DNA of 29,519 nt from the IMG/VR virus record IMGVR_UViG_3300020180_000093, positions 1 through 29,519 of that record. The stretch is one strand, 5' to 3'. The translations under genes and the position numbers were made by a program. The stretch comes from a virus. The notes beneath the pieces were generated by a model. That model was not told the DNA's origin, made no database searches, and worked only from the letters and a program-made list of their open reading frames with translations. Positions 5,924 to 14,952 of this stretch are shown here, piece after piece. Numbering within the stretch: the stretch's first letter is position 1; the number at the start of each line of letters is the position of its first letter.

Positions 5924-8900
5924 GGTGTTTTCTCGATCAATATAAGGGCGTTTTCGATGCGGCCTACCTGCCCCACGTTCTGCAACCATGTCCCAATACG
6001 CGGCTCAAACGTACTCAGATCATCAATAGAGATGTCCAGTTTATTGTCCCCGCCCGCGACGAACACACCCGCCTGTAAGCGCTTGAGCCAGTTATAATTT
6101 GTGCTGCGTCCCTGCGCCCAAAGGGTGCCACCATCACCAGAACGCCAGAAAGCGCGTGACCCGTCCAGCGCTGTAGCGATCATGCGTAACTCGCTGCCAG
6201 CAGCCGTAAGCGCGAAGGGATGGCGCGGTACTCTTTCTTCTGTCGGGGTAACGTCCGTCCAGATGCTTGAACCGCTGACGCGATACATGCGCCGTCCGGC
6301 CTGTCGTTTGTTGGTGATAATGAGGCTGCCAAAGACGGCTTCAAGTTGGAGTTCTGGAAGTGTCACACTGTTGTTAATCCACTTTCCATAAAGTTCCGTT
6401 GAGTCGCTGAGGAAGCGCACTTCAACAAAGCGCACGTTTTCGATTGGTGTAATGAAGGTTACATTAATCGCCGCCGTGACATTAAACTGCACAAAATACG
6501 GAAACCCAAAGATGGCCGCCGCGCCGATATACGACACGCTCCACGACTGGCTTTTATCGAGTGTGTGGAACTGGACGCGCTGCGAGTATAAGACCTCGCG
6601 CCTACTGTTGAGCATGGTTAGTTCAGCGGTGACATTCACGCGATACGCGCCGTCAATCGTGTTGCCCGGAGGCCAATAGATTGGCGTACCACTAACGCCG
6701 GGCGGGTCCGCAATGACGCTTGGATACAAAAGTTTGGTGGTGAAGCTGCCAATCAGTTGAGACACTGTGTATACCGTCCCTGATTTCTGCTCATCCGATT
6801 GCGCCAGATAATCAACGCCGTACCGAATAGATTGTTGATCAGCGTCGGCCTCATCAGATGACAACGCCAGTTCGGTATTAGGAAGCAGGTCAATCCGGTT
6901 ACCTGTCGGGAAGGTGCTAATTGTGGTGCTGATGGGCGTATCGTCATAGATGTTATACGTCGTAAAGATGTTGCCCGAACCATCTTTCTTGATGGTGGAC
7001 ATGGGTTCACTGCTGGCTTGATCGTCGCCCGGATGATTAGCAATCTCGCTGAACGCTCCCGCTGACCCGGTGGCCTTCATTAACTTCCAGCGTCCGGTGG
7101 CGAGTGTTCCCGGTAGGTAAATGTCACTGCCGGAAATCTCCATACCCAAAGGCATGTTAGCGTTAGCTTCATCTATAAACGAACCTGAACCGACATTGAC
7201 CACTGCCCCCCACGACCCACCGCTGGAACGGCGTTTGATCTTGACACCGAAACTAGACAGATAGGCCACCGCCAGAAAGTAAGGCGCGGTGGTACTCTGC
7301 ACGATTCGGGCGCGTCCATAGAATAAACCTTCGGTGACGATCGTCGTCTGCGTATTCCAGATGGGCGCAGGAGATAGCAAATTAGGACAACTCGATACCG
7401 TGAGCGTTATTCCGCCATCCCATACAACGACCAACACAGACGGATAGAGCAAACCTTTCGACCAACACGCATCAAGGACTTGACCAACCAGCGCTTGAGA
7501 CCCAGAGTCGCGCACACGCGCATAATTCACGACTTCCTCTAAAAAGTTCTCGGAGAGTCCCGGCTCACCGAAGGAGTTCCAAGGCATCGCTAGAGCAAAG
7601 TCTGCACCCAAATTAATTTCCGGCGGATCAGGTGGAAAGACTTGCTCAACGGTATCAATCCAACCGTCCGGGTCAACATACCCACCCGCCCCGCCGCGTT
7701 CGATGGGGAGATAGATTCCGCGTGTGCCGTCGCTTTCAGTGCGGACATTCACAGCGATATCCATCAACCAGACATTGCCCAACTTGCGCCATGTGCGCGT
7801 GACCTGTACCGGACGCACACGAATACCGGTCCCGTCACTACCGCCCCATCGCACCCCAAACCGATCAGGTTCAAACGCAAGATAATCCTCAGGTACGTTC
7901 AATTTATGCCAGTCGTCATCTGCGGGGTCGAAGATGTCCAGCGGCATCAGCAAAGTTAAAGGCAGACTTGCCAGCGGGTTATTGACATAAGCAAAAGCAT
8001 CACCGACTAAAAATTCAAGTTCTGTTTGTCCGCCAGCGGCGGTTACGCTCACGTCGGGAAGGTCGCTCTTGGACAGCCCTTGTCCCTGAGCGCTGCCGGG
8101 TGCCAATGCCCGATAGGTCGAAGGAATCTCCGAGCCATCATGTGAGATACCATCAAGGATGACATGCGCCACGTCCGGCCTCAGTTTTGGCTCAAGCGCC
8201 AGCGGCACACGGACGCTGTTCTCTGTCCAGGTGTATTTGGTATCGAGCGCATTACGCGGCACACCGGGAAGATGGTTCGGCTCACGGACAAAATAGATGG
8301 TGCCATCGCTGCGACAATTGACTTCGCCCGTTGAAATTTCATTCAAGAATTGCAATTGCGAAGCGATGTTTTCAGCGCGAAAGCCATAGGTACGGCGGCG
8401 CAGCCCAAGCAGGTTGGCACTAAAATAAAAGTCATGGTTATAAAGGAAGGTCGCATGATTGCGGAGGATATAATAAGCCGCAAAGCCCGGATGGGTGTAA
8501 GCCGGAGCGACTTGAGTCCATTCCGTCGGCGTTGTGTTTTCTTCCATCAATTGGGTTGCAGTCGGAATACTGCGCGCCAGCTTCAGCGGGCCGTAAAACT
8601 TGAGCGTCACGCTTTTACGTCCGCGCTGGCCTTCGGTGGTCATGTCATCCATGTACCCGACAAAGCTCTTGGTGATAACGCCTTCGGCCAATTCCTGACC
8701 GTCGAAGAGAATGCGATTGGTCAACACGCCCATCATGCCGGGATAGAGCGCGGCTTTCGCTTCACCCTTCACCGTGACCGAAAGTTCACGCCCAATATTG
8801 ACGGAGGCATCCCCACCGATGGCATCCAGTCCATATTTATAATTAAATGGTGCATAAGGACTGGCGGGATTATCCGAGTTGGCAAACAGCCAGCGCCAAC

Positions 8901-9609
8901 CGGAGGCTTGCCGTCCGTTGATGCTCGTCACGGTGCAGTTCACTTCATAGAATCCAGCAGGCAAATCAACCACCACCACCGAAGACGTAGAACTCCCCGA
9001 CAGGATAACCGCACCAGCAGGCAGACCCCATGCATAGGCGATGATGCCGGGCGACCCGTACAACCAATCGAATGACCCTCCGGCGTTGAGTGTGAACACA
9101 GCGCGACCACTGGTATTGACCCACTGCTGTTGATGTGTTCCCATGTTGACGACGGGTACAGGGCGAGACCCAGAACCATCATAGGGCAAATCCCACGCCT
9201 TATAAGCTGCTTCGCCTGTGGCGCGAGAGAGCAGCCCCCACATCGGGCGATGCTGATAAATATGCAAGGTATCGCCAGCGATGACAGTCTGCATTACATC
9301 TCTTGCATATCCGAAATCACCTTCGCTTTTGGCATCGGTGTAAAACGTGGTGGGTGTAGGCTGTTTCCGAACAACACCCCACGTCTTGATTTTGCCTGCG
9401 CTATTCTTGATCGTGAAGGCCTGCCCCACCGTGAAGTTTCCCCAGCCTACGGTGCTGGTCACACTGATCTCGATCATCGGAATAGTAGGAGCTGCGGCAA
9501 GTGTCGCACTGGCGACCTCTACGAGCGGCACCACATTAAATACAGGCTGTACCGTGACACGCTTGGCGTTGGTGATCTTGTTTTTGTCGGGCGTTGAGAG
9601 GATAACCAT
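5920..9609 (-). CDS. Large tail hub / tail-associated protein
   Basis: A 1229-residue virion protein, the largest in the window. Residues 160-245 form a PKD/Ig-like segment (AGSFDWLYGSP-type start, then ILSGSSTSSVVVVDLPAGFY). Residues 265-350 look like a tail-hub domain (ELSVTVKGEAKAALYPGMMG, ILFDGQELAEGVITKSFVGY). The part after about residue 700 holds beta-propeller-like repeats reminiscent of sialidase/BNR folds (WKLMKATGSAGAF, then RSGDGGTLWAQGRS near the C-terminus). It would cap the tube and carry the fibres. It begins with TAATG overlap on the Dit-like gene and follows the tape measure, the usual place of a tail-associated protein. No peptidoglycan-cutting domain is recognised. Confidence 0.65.
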   Translation of the reverse strand: MVILSTPDKNKITNAKRVTVQPVFNVVPLVEVASATLAAAPTIPMIEISVTSTVGWGNFTVGQAFTIKNSAGKIKTWGVVRKQPTPTTFYTDAKSEGDFGYARDVMQTVIAGDTLHIYQHRPMWGLLSRATGEAAYKAWDLPYDGSGSRPVPVVNMGTHQQQWVNTSGRAVFTLNAGGSFDWLYGSPGIIAYAWGLPAGAVILSGSSTSSVVVVDLPAGFYEVNCTVTSINGRQASGWRWLFANSDNPASPYAPFNYKYGLDAIGGDASVNIGRELSVTVKGEAKAALYPGMMGVLTNRILFDGQELAEGVITKSFVGYMDDMTTEGQRGRKSVTLKFYGPLKLARSIPTATQLMEENTTPTEWTQVAPAYTHPGFAAYYILRNHATFLYNHDFYFSANLLGLRRRTYGFRAENIASQLQFLNEISTGEVNCRSDGTIYFVREPNHLPGVPRNALDTKYTWTENSVRVPLALEPKLRPDVAHVILDGISHDGSEIPSTYRALAPGSAQGQGLSKSDLPDVSVTAAGGQTELEFLVGDAFAYVNNPLASLPLTLLMPLDIFDPADDDWHKLNVPEDYLAFEPDRFGVRWGGSDGTGIRVRPVQVTRTWRKLGNVWLMDIAVNVRTESDGTRGIYLPIERGGAGGYVDPDGWIDTVEQVFPPDPPEINLGADFALAMPWNSFGEPGLSENFLEEVVNYARVRDSGSQALVGQVLDACWSKGLLYPSVLVVVWDGGITLTVSSCPNLLSPAPIWNTQTTIVTEGLFYGRARIVQSTTAPYFLAVAYLSSFGVKIKRRSSGGSWGAVVNVGSGSFIDEANANMPLGMEISGSDIYLPGTLATGRWKLMKATGSAGAFSEIANHPGDDQASSEPMSTIKKDGSGNIFTTYNIYDDTPISTTISTFPTGNRIDLLPNTELALSSDEADADQQSIRYGVDYLAQSDEQKSGTVYTVSQLIGSFTTKLLYPSVIADPPGVSGTPIYWPPGNTIDGAYRVNVTAELTMLNSRREVLYSQRVQFHTLDKSQSWSVSYIGAAAIFGFPYFVQFNVTAAINVTFITPIENVRFVEVRFLSDSTELYGKWINNSVTLPELQLEAVFGSLIITNKRQAGRRMYRVSGSSIWTDVTPTEERVPRHPFALTAAGSELRMIATALDGSRAFWRSGDGGTLWAQGRSTNYNWLKRLQAGVFVAGGDNKLDISIDDLSTFEPRIGTWLQNVGQVGRIENALILIEKTP

Positions 9610-10472
9610 TACACGACCACCGTTACATCTATTGCGGCATTATTCCCGACGCTTACATCGCCCGGTGTGGTCACGCTGGCGCTCACATCATAAGTGTCTG
9701 TCAGCGTTGGCATCATCGTCAGCGTAAGCGTAGTGGCTGTTGCTCCGGCTGCGAGTGAAGCATCCAGTGTCGCCCGAACTTTAGTGACATTCGCCGGAGT
9801 TGTAACGGTGCTGACCCATACCCCGCTTTCAAAGTATTCTCTCGTCCAGCCTGTCCCTGCGAAGGTGACGAATGTAAACGATGCCAGCACATCAGCGCTC
9901 ACAACCACATCCCCATACGTCGCAGAGCCAATATTGTTGACCGTGATCGTGTAGGCCTTATTGACGTTGACCGCCACAGGGGCAGGATGCGTCATAGTGA
10001 TGGCGAGATCGGGACCCGCTGGTGCATCAGCAACAATCACCCATTCAATTTTGTAGCTCTTAAATCCCCGCCGCCAGCCGGGCGTACCCGCTTCCGCTGG
10101 ACGTTTGAGATAGCCGTAACACTGGACGACGATCCAGCCTACGCTTCTATCCCACGTCATAATCGTAAATTTCCCCCAATTGAGTCCGCTAAAGATCGTA
10201 TCCTTAACGTAGGTGGTCATGCCCGTTGTCCAGCCGCCCAGAGGCCATAAGTCGTTACCTTCGCCTAACGTGATGGCCGCGCCGCCTAAGCTGATAACAT
10301 CCTCCGCGTAACGATTGGTCAAACGCCCTTCGTCCATTGGAATTTTCCATCGGGCGTACCTTTGATCGGCGGCTTTAGGCCAGCGCACAATCTCATACTC
10401 TGCTGCCAGTTCGGCTCGACTGACCCACCCGGCGCGCAAGCGATACGAGCCGCCGCTGTGGTAATCCGACAT
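9609..10472 (-). CDS. Dit-like tail protein with C-terminal DUF11-type domain
   Basis: A 287-residue protein. Residues 1-150 (WKIPMDEGRLTNRYAEDVIS, LNWGKFTIMTWDRSVGWIVV) are beta-rich and lie where a distal tail protein is normally encoded, between tape measure and hub. Residues 155-285 form a DUF11/CARDB-type Ig-like domain (DLAITMTHPAPVAVNVNKAY then TITVNNIGS), as found in bacterial surface proteins and as an add-on on virions. AAGGA lies eight bases before the ATG. The Dit assignment is positional; the Ig-like domain is a sequence-pattern call. Such domains may bind carbohydrate weakly. Confidence 0.55.
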   Translation of the reverse strand: MSDYHSGGSYRLRAGWVSRAELAAEYEIVRWPKAADQRYARWKIPMDEGRLTNRYAEDVISLGGAAITLGEGNDLWPLGGWTTGMTTYVKDTIFSGLNWGKFTIMTWDRSVGWIVVQCYGYLKRPAEAGTPGWRRGFKSYKIEWVIVADAPAGPDLAITMTHPAPVAVNVNKAYTITVNNIGSATYGDVVVSADVLASFTFVTFAGTGWTREYFESGVWVSTVTTPANVTKVRATLDASLAAGATATTLTLTMMPTLTDTYDVSASVTTPGDVSVGNNAAIDVTVVV

Positions 10473-10481
10473 CGCATTTCC

Positions 10482-12812
10482 TTACCTCGCGCCAGACAGC
10501 GCGGCTTGATTTGCTTTTAAAATTTCTCGTACAGTTGATTTGAGTGCGCCGCGCACATCATCGACAGTGACTTGATTCCCTGCCCCGATAACGATGTCGC
10601 CGTTCATGGTGAATCCGCCACCCTGTCCCGTATTCATACTCAGCGCGAGTCTGGATAAGGTGTCTGCATTTAAAGGCAAAACCACCTCGTCATAATTGCG
10701 GTTGCCCTCGAACTGCGCGAAGACTTCCTTACCTTTCGGAACGAGGCCGCCCTTACCGAATTGAATAAAACTGCCGCCTCCTCCGCTGGCTCCTCCGCCG
10801 GACGTTGGTCGAGTGCTTGAACTGTTGTTCGTCGGCCTTTGAGTAGTCGTGGTTGTCCTGCTTGCGGCGGCTTGTTGGACGCTTCGCACCATCGTGAGCG
10901 CGGCGGTTTGCACTGCCTGAATACCTTGCAGTTCAGCGTCCCGCTTACGGGTGATTTCTTGGAGTTGGCGGTTGGTCGCGTCCTGTCGGCGACGATCCGC
11001 CAGCGCATCATCTTCCGCTTGGCGTGTGTTGCGCTTCTGGCGACTGGCTTCCTGCGTGGCCTGTTGTGCCTGCTCACCAGCGACAGCCGCCGCGTTCTGC
11101 GTCCGCTGTGCCGTGAGGCGCTCCACAAGTCCGGCCTGAATCTGTGCGCGTTCTTCGCCTAAGCCGCTTTTAATTTCAGCGATACGCGCTTCGCCCTCAG
11201 CACGAATTTCGGCGAGGCGTTCTTCTTTTTGCGTTGCGGCTTCCTGCTTAGTCGCATCAAAATCTTGTTGGCGCTGCGATGCTTCGGTTTCGCCTCTGCG
11301 TTTCGCCACCGTTATGCTCAATATATCGTTGCTTAATTCGCCCTCGAAGATTTGCTGGTCAAGCGCTTTGGCTGCCCGTTGGCGTTCTTTGGAGAAATCC
11401 ACATCGCGTTTAAGTGTTGCTTTTTGGCTGTCGACTTCCAGCTTGGCGCGGTCTTTGTTGATCTTCGCTTCGGCGGCGATGATGTCTTTGCGCGCCTTCG
11501 CGGTGGCCTGAACCTCAGCCTTACCCGCTTCTTTGGTGATGGCCTCGATTTGCTTGAATCCGTCTGCGCGAATTGCCTTGAGTCGGATATTGGCCGCAAT
11601 CGCTAACTCTTTTTGATCTTCATCGGCGCGGCGGTCTCTGATCTTACGATCTTCCCGCGTCTGCGCGGACTGCTGCGAAGCGGCGGCGCGGATACTCGCT
11701 TCCTGCTCGGTAAGCTGCGCGATGACCTGAGCAGACCGAGCGCGTTCTTGTGACAGTTCATTCTCGTTTTGTTTTGCGCCGTCTGAGGCGGCAATACCGC
11801 GCTTGTCGGCATCCGTTGCGGCTTCTTCAGCTTGTGCGCGATCAATGGCTGCCGTACTGCCGTTATCCATCGCGGCCTGAAGCGCTGTAATACTGCCTCG
11901 GTAATCATCGATATTGTCTTGAGCCTCGTTACGCTGGTTGACAATCAACTGCTCACGCTTGTCAAATATCGAGACGATACCCGCGGCGGCACCAAACCCC
12001 TCATTAAATCGGCGACGAGCCTCTTGAGCGCGCGCAAGTTCCCCCTGCTCACTTGTAACGAGTGCTGACAGGCGTTCAATCTCAGCCTGTGCAACTTCGG
12101 TAGAAAGTGTGCCACTGGCAAGCTGTTCGTTGACGGAGCGCCGACCCGCTGTAGCAGACTGTACCGCTTTAACTTGTTCGTTCACACCTTTGTTGTAGTC
12201 ACCCAATGCAACTGCTGCGAATGCTATAGCCGCGCCAGCAGCAGCACCAACAACCCCCATTGTGACGAGTCCTGCACCTGCACTCGACAGGCCGGGTACA
12301 GCAGAGAGCGCACTACTTGCCATACTGCTCAATGGTCCCGTCGCGGTGTTGACCGCTGTGCCAATTGCCTGAATACCCTCCCCAAATCGTGGAAGGTATT
12401 CGATCAGTCCGGCAATATCCCCACCACCTTGCAGCGCCCCTTGCAGCGCCCCACCACCCGCCAGCGAGGCGACAGACCCCGCCGCGCCCAATGATGTACT
12501 GATGTCGCCAACCGAACCGCTAACATCCGGCTTCTTAATGTCTTGCAGTGCCGCGCTTGTTTTAACGGCTTCGTTCTGCACTGATACCAGTTCAGATCGT
12601 AGAGTGGCTAATTCTTGTGTTGCGGGGTTGACGTTGGTTTGCGCCGCCATATTTTTAAGGGATCGACCTGCAATGCTGGCGGCCTTGCCGATTGCCTCAG
12701 CGCCTTTGCCTACCTGTTCAAGACGCGACTCAACAGAGCCGATAGCCTTGATACTATCGCCGATGCTTCGCTGGTCGGGTCTAAGTTTAAGCAGCGCTTC
12801 TACAACGGTCAT
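10482..12812 (-). CDS. Tail tape measure protein
   Basis: A 776-residue protein with the usual tape-measure plan. The N-terminus is helical and Ala/Gly-rich. A hydrophobic segment lies at about 165-203 (GVVGAAAGAAIAFAAVALGD). A very long charged helical region (230-660), rich in Gln, Glu, Arg and Ala with many basic/acidic heptads, comes next. The C-terminus has a Thr/Ser/Gly linker and the typical end FGKGGLVPKGKEVFAQFEG plus YDEVVLPLN. At about 0.15 nm per residue, a known rule for these proteins, the tail would be near 115 nm. It follows the frameshifted chaperone pair, its usual neighbour. Confidence 0.9.
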   Translation of the reverse strand: MTVVEALLKLRPDQRSIGDSIKAIGSVESRLEQVGKGAEAIGKAASIAGRSLKNMAAQTNVNPATQELATLRSELVSVQNEAVKTSAALQDIKKPDVSGSVGDISTSLGAAGSVASLAGGGALQGALQGGGDIAGLIEYLPRFGEGIQAIGTAVNTATGPLSSMASSALSAVPGLSSAGAGLVTMGVVGAAAGAAIAFAAVALGDYNKGVNEQVKAVQSATAGRRSVNEQLASGTLSTEVAQAEIERLSALVTSEQGELARAQEARRRFNEGFGAAAGIVSIFDKREQLIVNQRNEAQDNIDDYRGSITALQAAMDNGSTAAIDRAQAEEAATDADKRGIAASDGAKQNENELSQERARSAQVIAQLTEQEASIRAAASQQSAQTREDRKIRDRRADEDQKELAIAANIRLKAIRADGFKQIEAITKEAGKAEVQATAKARKDIIAAEAKINKDRAKLEVDSQKATLKRDVDFSKERQRAAKALDQQIFEGELSNDILSITVAKRRGETEASQRQQDFDATKQEAATQKEERLAEIRAEGEARIAEIKSGLGEERAQIQAGLVERLTAQRTQNAAAVAGEQAQQATQEASRQKRNTRQAEDDALADRRRQDATNRQLQEITRKRDAELQGIQAVQTAALTMVRSVQQAAASRTTTTTQRPTNNSSSTRPTSGGGASGGGGSFIQFGKGGLVPKGKEVFAQFEGNRNYDEVVLPLNADTLSRLALSMNTGQGGGFTMNGDIVIGAGNQVTVDDVRGALKSTVREILKANQAALSGAR

Positions 12813-12816
12813 TTGA

Positions 12817-13116
12817 TCACTCAGTCTTTAGTCTCATAAAATCACCCCATGAAGGTAATTCGTCTGGATCGTCGCGTTCATTTTCAACGAGCCACCAAGA
12901 GACCATACGGTCTATCAGTCGCAGCCCATCGAGCAACCCATTAGGCTGCTCAAGTACGCCACCGTCGAATGGTAGGAGGTTCTTGTCCCGATAGTGTAAA
13001 TAGGCTTCTATCACCATGTCCGGGTCAAAGTAACCTTCTATCTCCTCATCTTCGTGGTCGCTTTTAAGCAATCCCGCCTCGCGCAGCGCGACCTGTCGGG
13101 CGAGATCGCTTAACCT
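12817..13116 (-). CDS. Tail assembly chaperone, frameshift-extended part
   Basis: This frame encodes the C-terminal part of the tail assembly chaperone, reached by a -1 shift on the A6 run at 13121-13116. It then reads RLSDLARQVALREAGLLKSD and continues to the stop without interruption, adding 99 residues to the first 147 (fusion of 246). Acidic helices (EAYLHYRDKNLLPF, DGLRLIDRMVSWWLVENERD) fit a chaperone that coats the tape measure, as lambda GT does. An independent TTG start at 13071 without a ribosome site is less likely. The tape measure gene starts four bases downstream. Confidence 0.75.
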   Translation of the reverse strand, partial: RLSDLARQVALREAGLLKSDHEDEEIEGYFDPDMVIEAYLHYRDKNLLPFDGGVLEQPNGLLDGLRLIDRMVSWWLVENERDDPDELPSWGDFMRLKTE

Positions 13117-13556
13117 TTTTTGGTAGTCTTGCCTTCGTCTAAAAAATTCGGGTCTGCTTTTTCCGCCTCAGTGTGTTCACTTGCAGGCAGAATCGGGCGC
13201 GGCACCAGCGGCGCGTTAATCCGATCAAACGCGGCACTAATGGCGTTCCCGATACTAGGCTCTGTTTCCATCCAAAGGGTGACGGCATTAACATGCTGCG
13301 CGATAGGCACATGAAAGGCGGGAATATTCCACGCTGGATCATCGCTGATAATTTCGCAGCTATTGCTTGCCAAGAGAACATAGATTTCAGCATCTTCAAC
13401 ACGAAGCGGTAGGCGGTTACCTTCCTCGTTAAATCCCCGAACCGCACCTACTAAGTCGTTATAGAGGATGCCGCGCTGCGCTTGACCCATACGGTTTTCA
13501 CGATAGACCGTAAAAGTCACGCCCAAGAGTTCGCCTTTTTCGCTGGCACGTTCCAT
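13110..13556 (-). CDS. Tail assembly chaperone (short product)
   Basis: A 148-residue protein between the tail tube and tape measure genes. Its beta-rich N-terminus (GVTFTVYRENRMGQAQRGIL) and helical middle precede an acidic, Lys-ending tail (KADPNFLDEGKTTKKG). It ends on the slippery A6 run, so two products are expected: this one and a frameshifted 246-residue form. In phages with flexible tails these bind the tape measure and recruit tube subunits. The ATG lies two bases past the tube gene; the ribosome site (GAGGG, 12 bases upstream) is weak, so coupling to the tube gene is likely. Confidence 0.75.
   Translation of the reverse strand: MERASEKGELLGVTFTVYRENRMGQAQRGILYNDLVGAVRGFNEEGNRLPLRVEDAEIYVLLASNSCEIISDDPAWNIPAFHVPIAQHVNAVTLWMETEPSIGNAISAAFDRINAPLVPRPILPASEHTEAEKADPNFLDEGKTTKKG
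13114..13122 (-). promoter_or_regulatory. Programmed -1 frameshift site
   Basis: The minus strand reads ACC AAA AAA GGT TAA in the zero frame. Slipping back one base on the six A's gives AAA AAA AGG TTA and enters the open frame of the tail chaperone extension, skipping the stop two codons later. The place, direction and gene pair match the lambda G/GT arrangement. The first slipping codon would pair imperfectly (C AAA AAA), but a single tRNA-Lys on the second AAA can re-pair perfectly. Confidence 0.7.
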
Positions 13557-13557
13557 G

Positions 13558-14427
13558 TTAAGAAGCCCTCAAATACACGATGTAGTTACGCTTGGTTGCG
13601 CTGGGCGCGACTGCAAACGTGACAACTCCGGTTGATGGAACAACCGTCCATGCAGTAGTCGGCACTAAAAGCGTGGACACTTTTGTAGACGTATCTTGCT
13701 GATAGACCACGATATTCGTACTGGTATGATCGCTAAGCGGTTTTTTGGAAAGTGTCATGGTGGTTAACACACCATTGCCCTGAAAAATGTCAATGTGCGG
13801 CGGCGTTACTGCAATAGCGCGTCCGCCAGACATGGCAAGCGACCCTTCAGCAGCCAAAGTCATGATCTTGCCCCAAGGCCATACGGTTGTACGTTCCCAT
13901 GTACCCGTGTGGGTGTAGTCGCGCAAAACGCGCTCGTCACGGCTACTCTCGCCTTTGACTGCAATTTCGCCATAATTCATGATGATGAACTCATAGCCTT
14001 TTTGAGATTGTTCCCCATACACGCGCTTCTTCGCGCTGCTGTGGTTGAGTAGCATCATCGGCGGGAGGTCTTCGATCTGTGGGTTAATACCCACAATCTC
14101 GAATGGTCCCACGTCATAGACCTTTGTTCCTTGCAACGCTGCTTCGCGGTCGAGGTCGCCCACGCCCATATCAATGTCGGTGGTTGTATTCTCGATAGGG
14201 TCAAACGTGAGAAAACCTTGTGAGATATCATCACCGCTTTGATTTTCGCGGGTGCGTTCTGGTGTTGCCACACTCATCTTTTTGACGGCATTGAGACGCA
14301 GCAGGGACGATGACTCGCCAGCAGCCAACGCGGTTACGCTCCCGCATAACATGCCGTTGGTATCGTAGAATGCGCCCCACGTCTCTTTACTGCCGCCAGC
14401 TATATAGCGCTTAAACGGACTTCCCAT
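13558..14427 (-). CDS. Major tail tube protein candidate
   Basis: A 289-residue protein directly before the chaperone pair, the standard place of the major tail protein. It shows tube-like beta sequence (YEFIIMNYGEIAVKGESS, SQGFLTFDPIENTTTDID) and a C-terminal segment (VTPPHIDIFQGNGVLTTMTL ... TAWTVVPSTGVVTFAVAPSA) that resembles an Ig-like add-on common at the end of tube proteins. AGGAG lies eight bases upstream of the ATG, one of the stronger sites in the block, as expected for an abundant protein. Assigned mainly by order and composition. Confidence 0.6.
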   Translation of the reverse strand: MGSPFKRYIAGGSKETWGAFYDTNGMLCGSVTALAAGESSSLLRLNAVKKMSVATPERTRENQSGDDISQGFLTFDPIENTTTDIDMGVGDLDREAALQGTKVYDVGPFEIVGINPQIEDLPPMMLLNHSSAKKRVYGEQSQKGYEFIIMNYGEIAVKGESSRDERVLRDYTHTGTWERTTVWPWGKIMTLAAEGSLAMSGGRAIAVTPPHIDIFQGNGVLTTMTLSKKPLSDHTSTNIVVYQQDTSTKVSTLLVPTTAWTVVPSTGVVTFAVAPSATKRNYIVYLRAS

Positions 14428-14430
14428 AGC

Positions 14431-14952
14431 CTAAACTCCTAGCCAGATGGCTTCTTCATTTTCGATATTGAATTTCAAGGTGTGGCTTAGTTCAAAGCCG
14501 ACATGCTCCGGGTCATCCCGAAATAAGCCGTTGCGCGTTACAGATGTCACAAACGCACCGCCCGGTATTAGCCAAAGGTCAGCTTGTCCCGTCTTCCAGC
14601 TAAGGTCAGAATGGGCATTGAACCAGTTGACCGCATACGGGATAAACAGCCATAATAGTTTTTGATTTTCGCCTTTTAGGTTGCTCTGCACCTTCCCGAT
14701 CAGGAAGCGACTGATGACGGTAATCGCCTGCTCGTCGTAGGGTTCGCCAGCATCGCCAGCAGTCAACCCGCCCGGATAAAGCATCACACACGGGAAGGCT
14801 GTCGGAACAGGAAGTAAGAACTTCTGTGCCGCCTGCACAACTTTAAGCGACTTCTTCAAGCGCGGCGGTGATGCCGGAATGGTCATCTCCTCCCACGCTT
14901 CTACGATGCGCTCTACAGCATCATCAAGGTACAAGTATTGAATGTCGGTCAT
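14431..14952 (-). CDS. Tail terminator-like protein
   Basis: A 173-residue protein between connector and tail tube genes, where lambda gpU/HK97 gp10-class tail terminators are usually encoded. It opens with a helical segment (DDAVERIVEAWEEM) and continues with beta strands (FPCVMLYPGG, EQAITVISRFLIGKV, HTLKFNIENEEAIWLGV), a mix consistent with that fold. The ATG overlaps the connector's stop as ATGA. It would close the tail tube before joining to the head. The call is mostly positional. Confidence 0.45.
   Translation of the reverse strand: MTDIQYLYLDDAVERIVEAWEEMTIPASPPRLKKSLKVVQAAQKFLLPVPTAFPCVMLYPGGLTAGDAGEPYDEQAITVISRFLIGKVQSNLKGENQKLLWLFIPYAVNWFNAHSDLSWKTGQADLWLIPGGAFVTSVTRNGLFRDDPEHVGFELSHTLKFNIENEEAIWLGV

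Noticed and set aside
5923-5989. N-terminal extension of the tail-tip protein
   Set aside because: The extra 22 residues lie inside the hub gene; ATGA coupling and typical spacing favour the start at 5923.
8350-9075. 241-residue open frame on the plus strand
   Set aside because: It lies wholly inside the large tail hub gene on the other strand, has no ribosome site, and its composition is typical of an antisense shadow.
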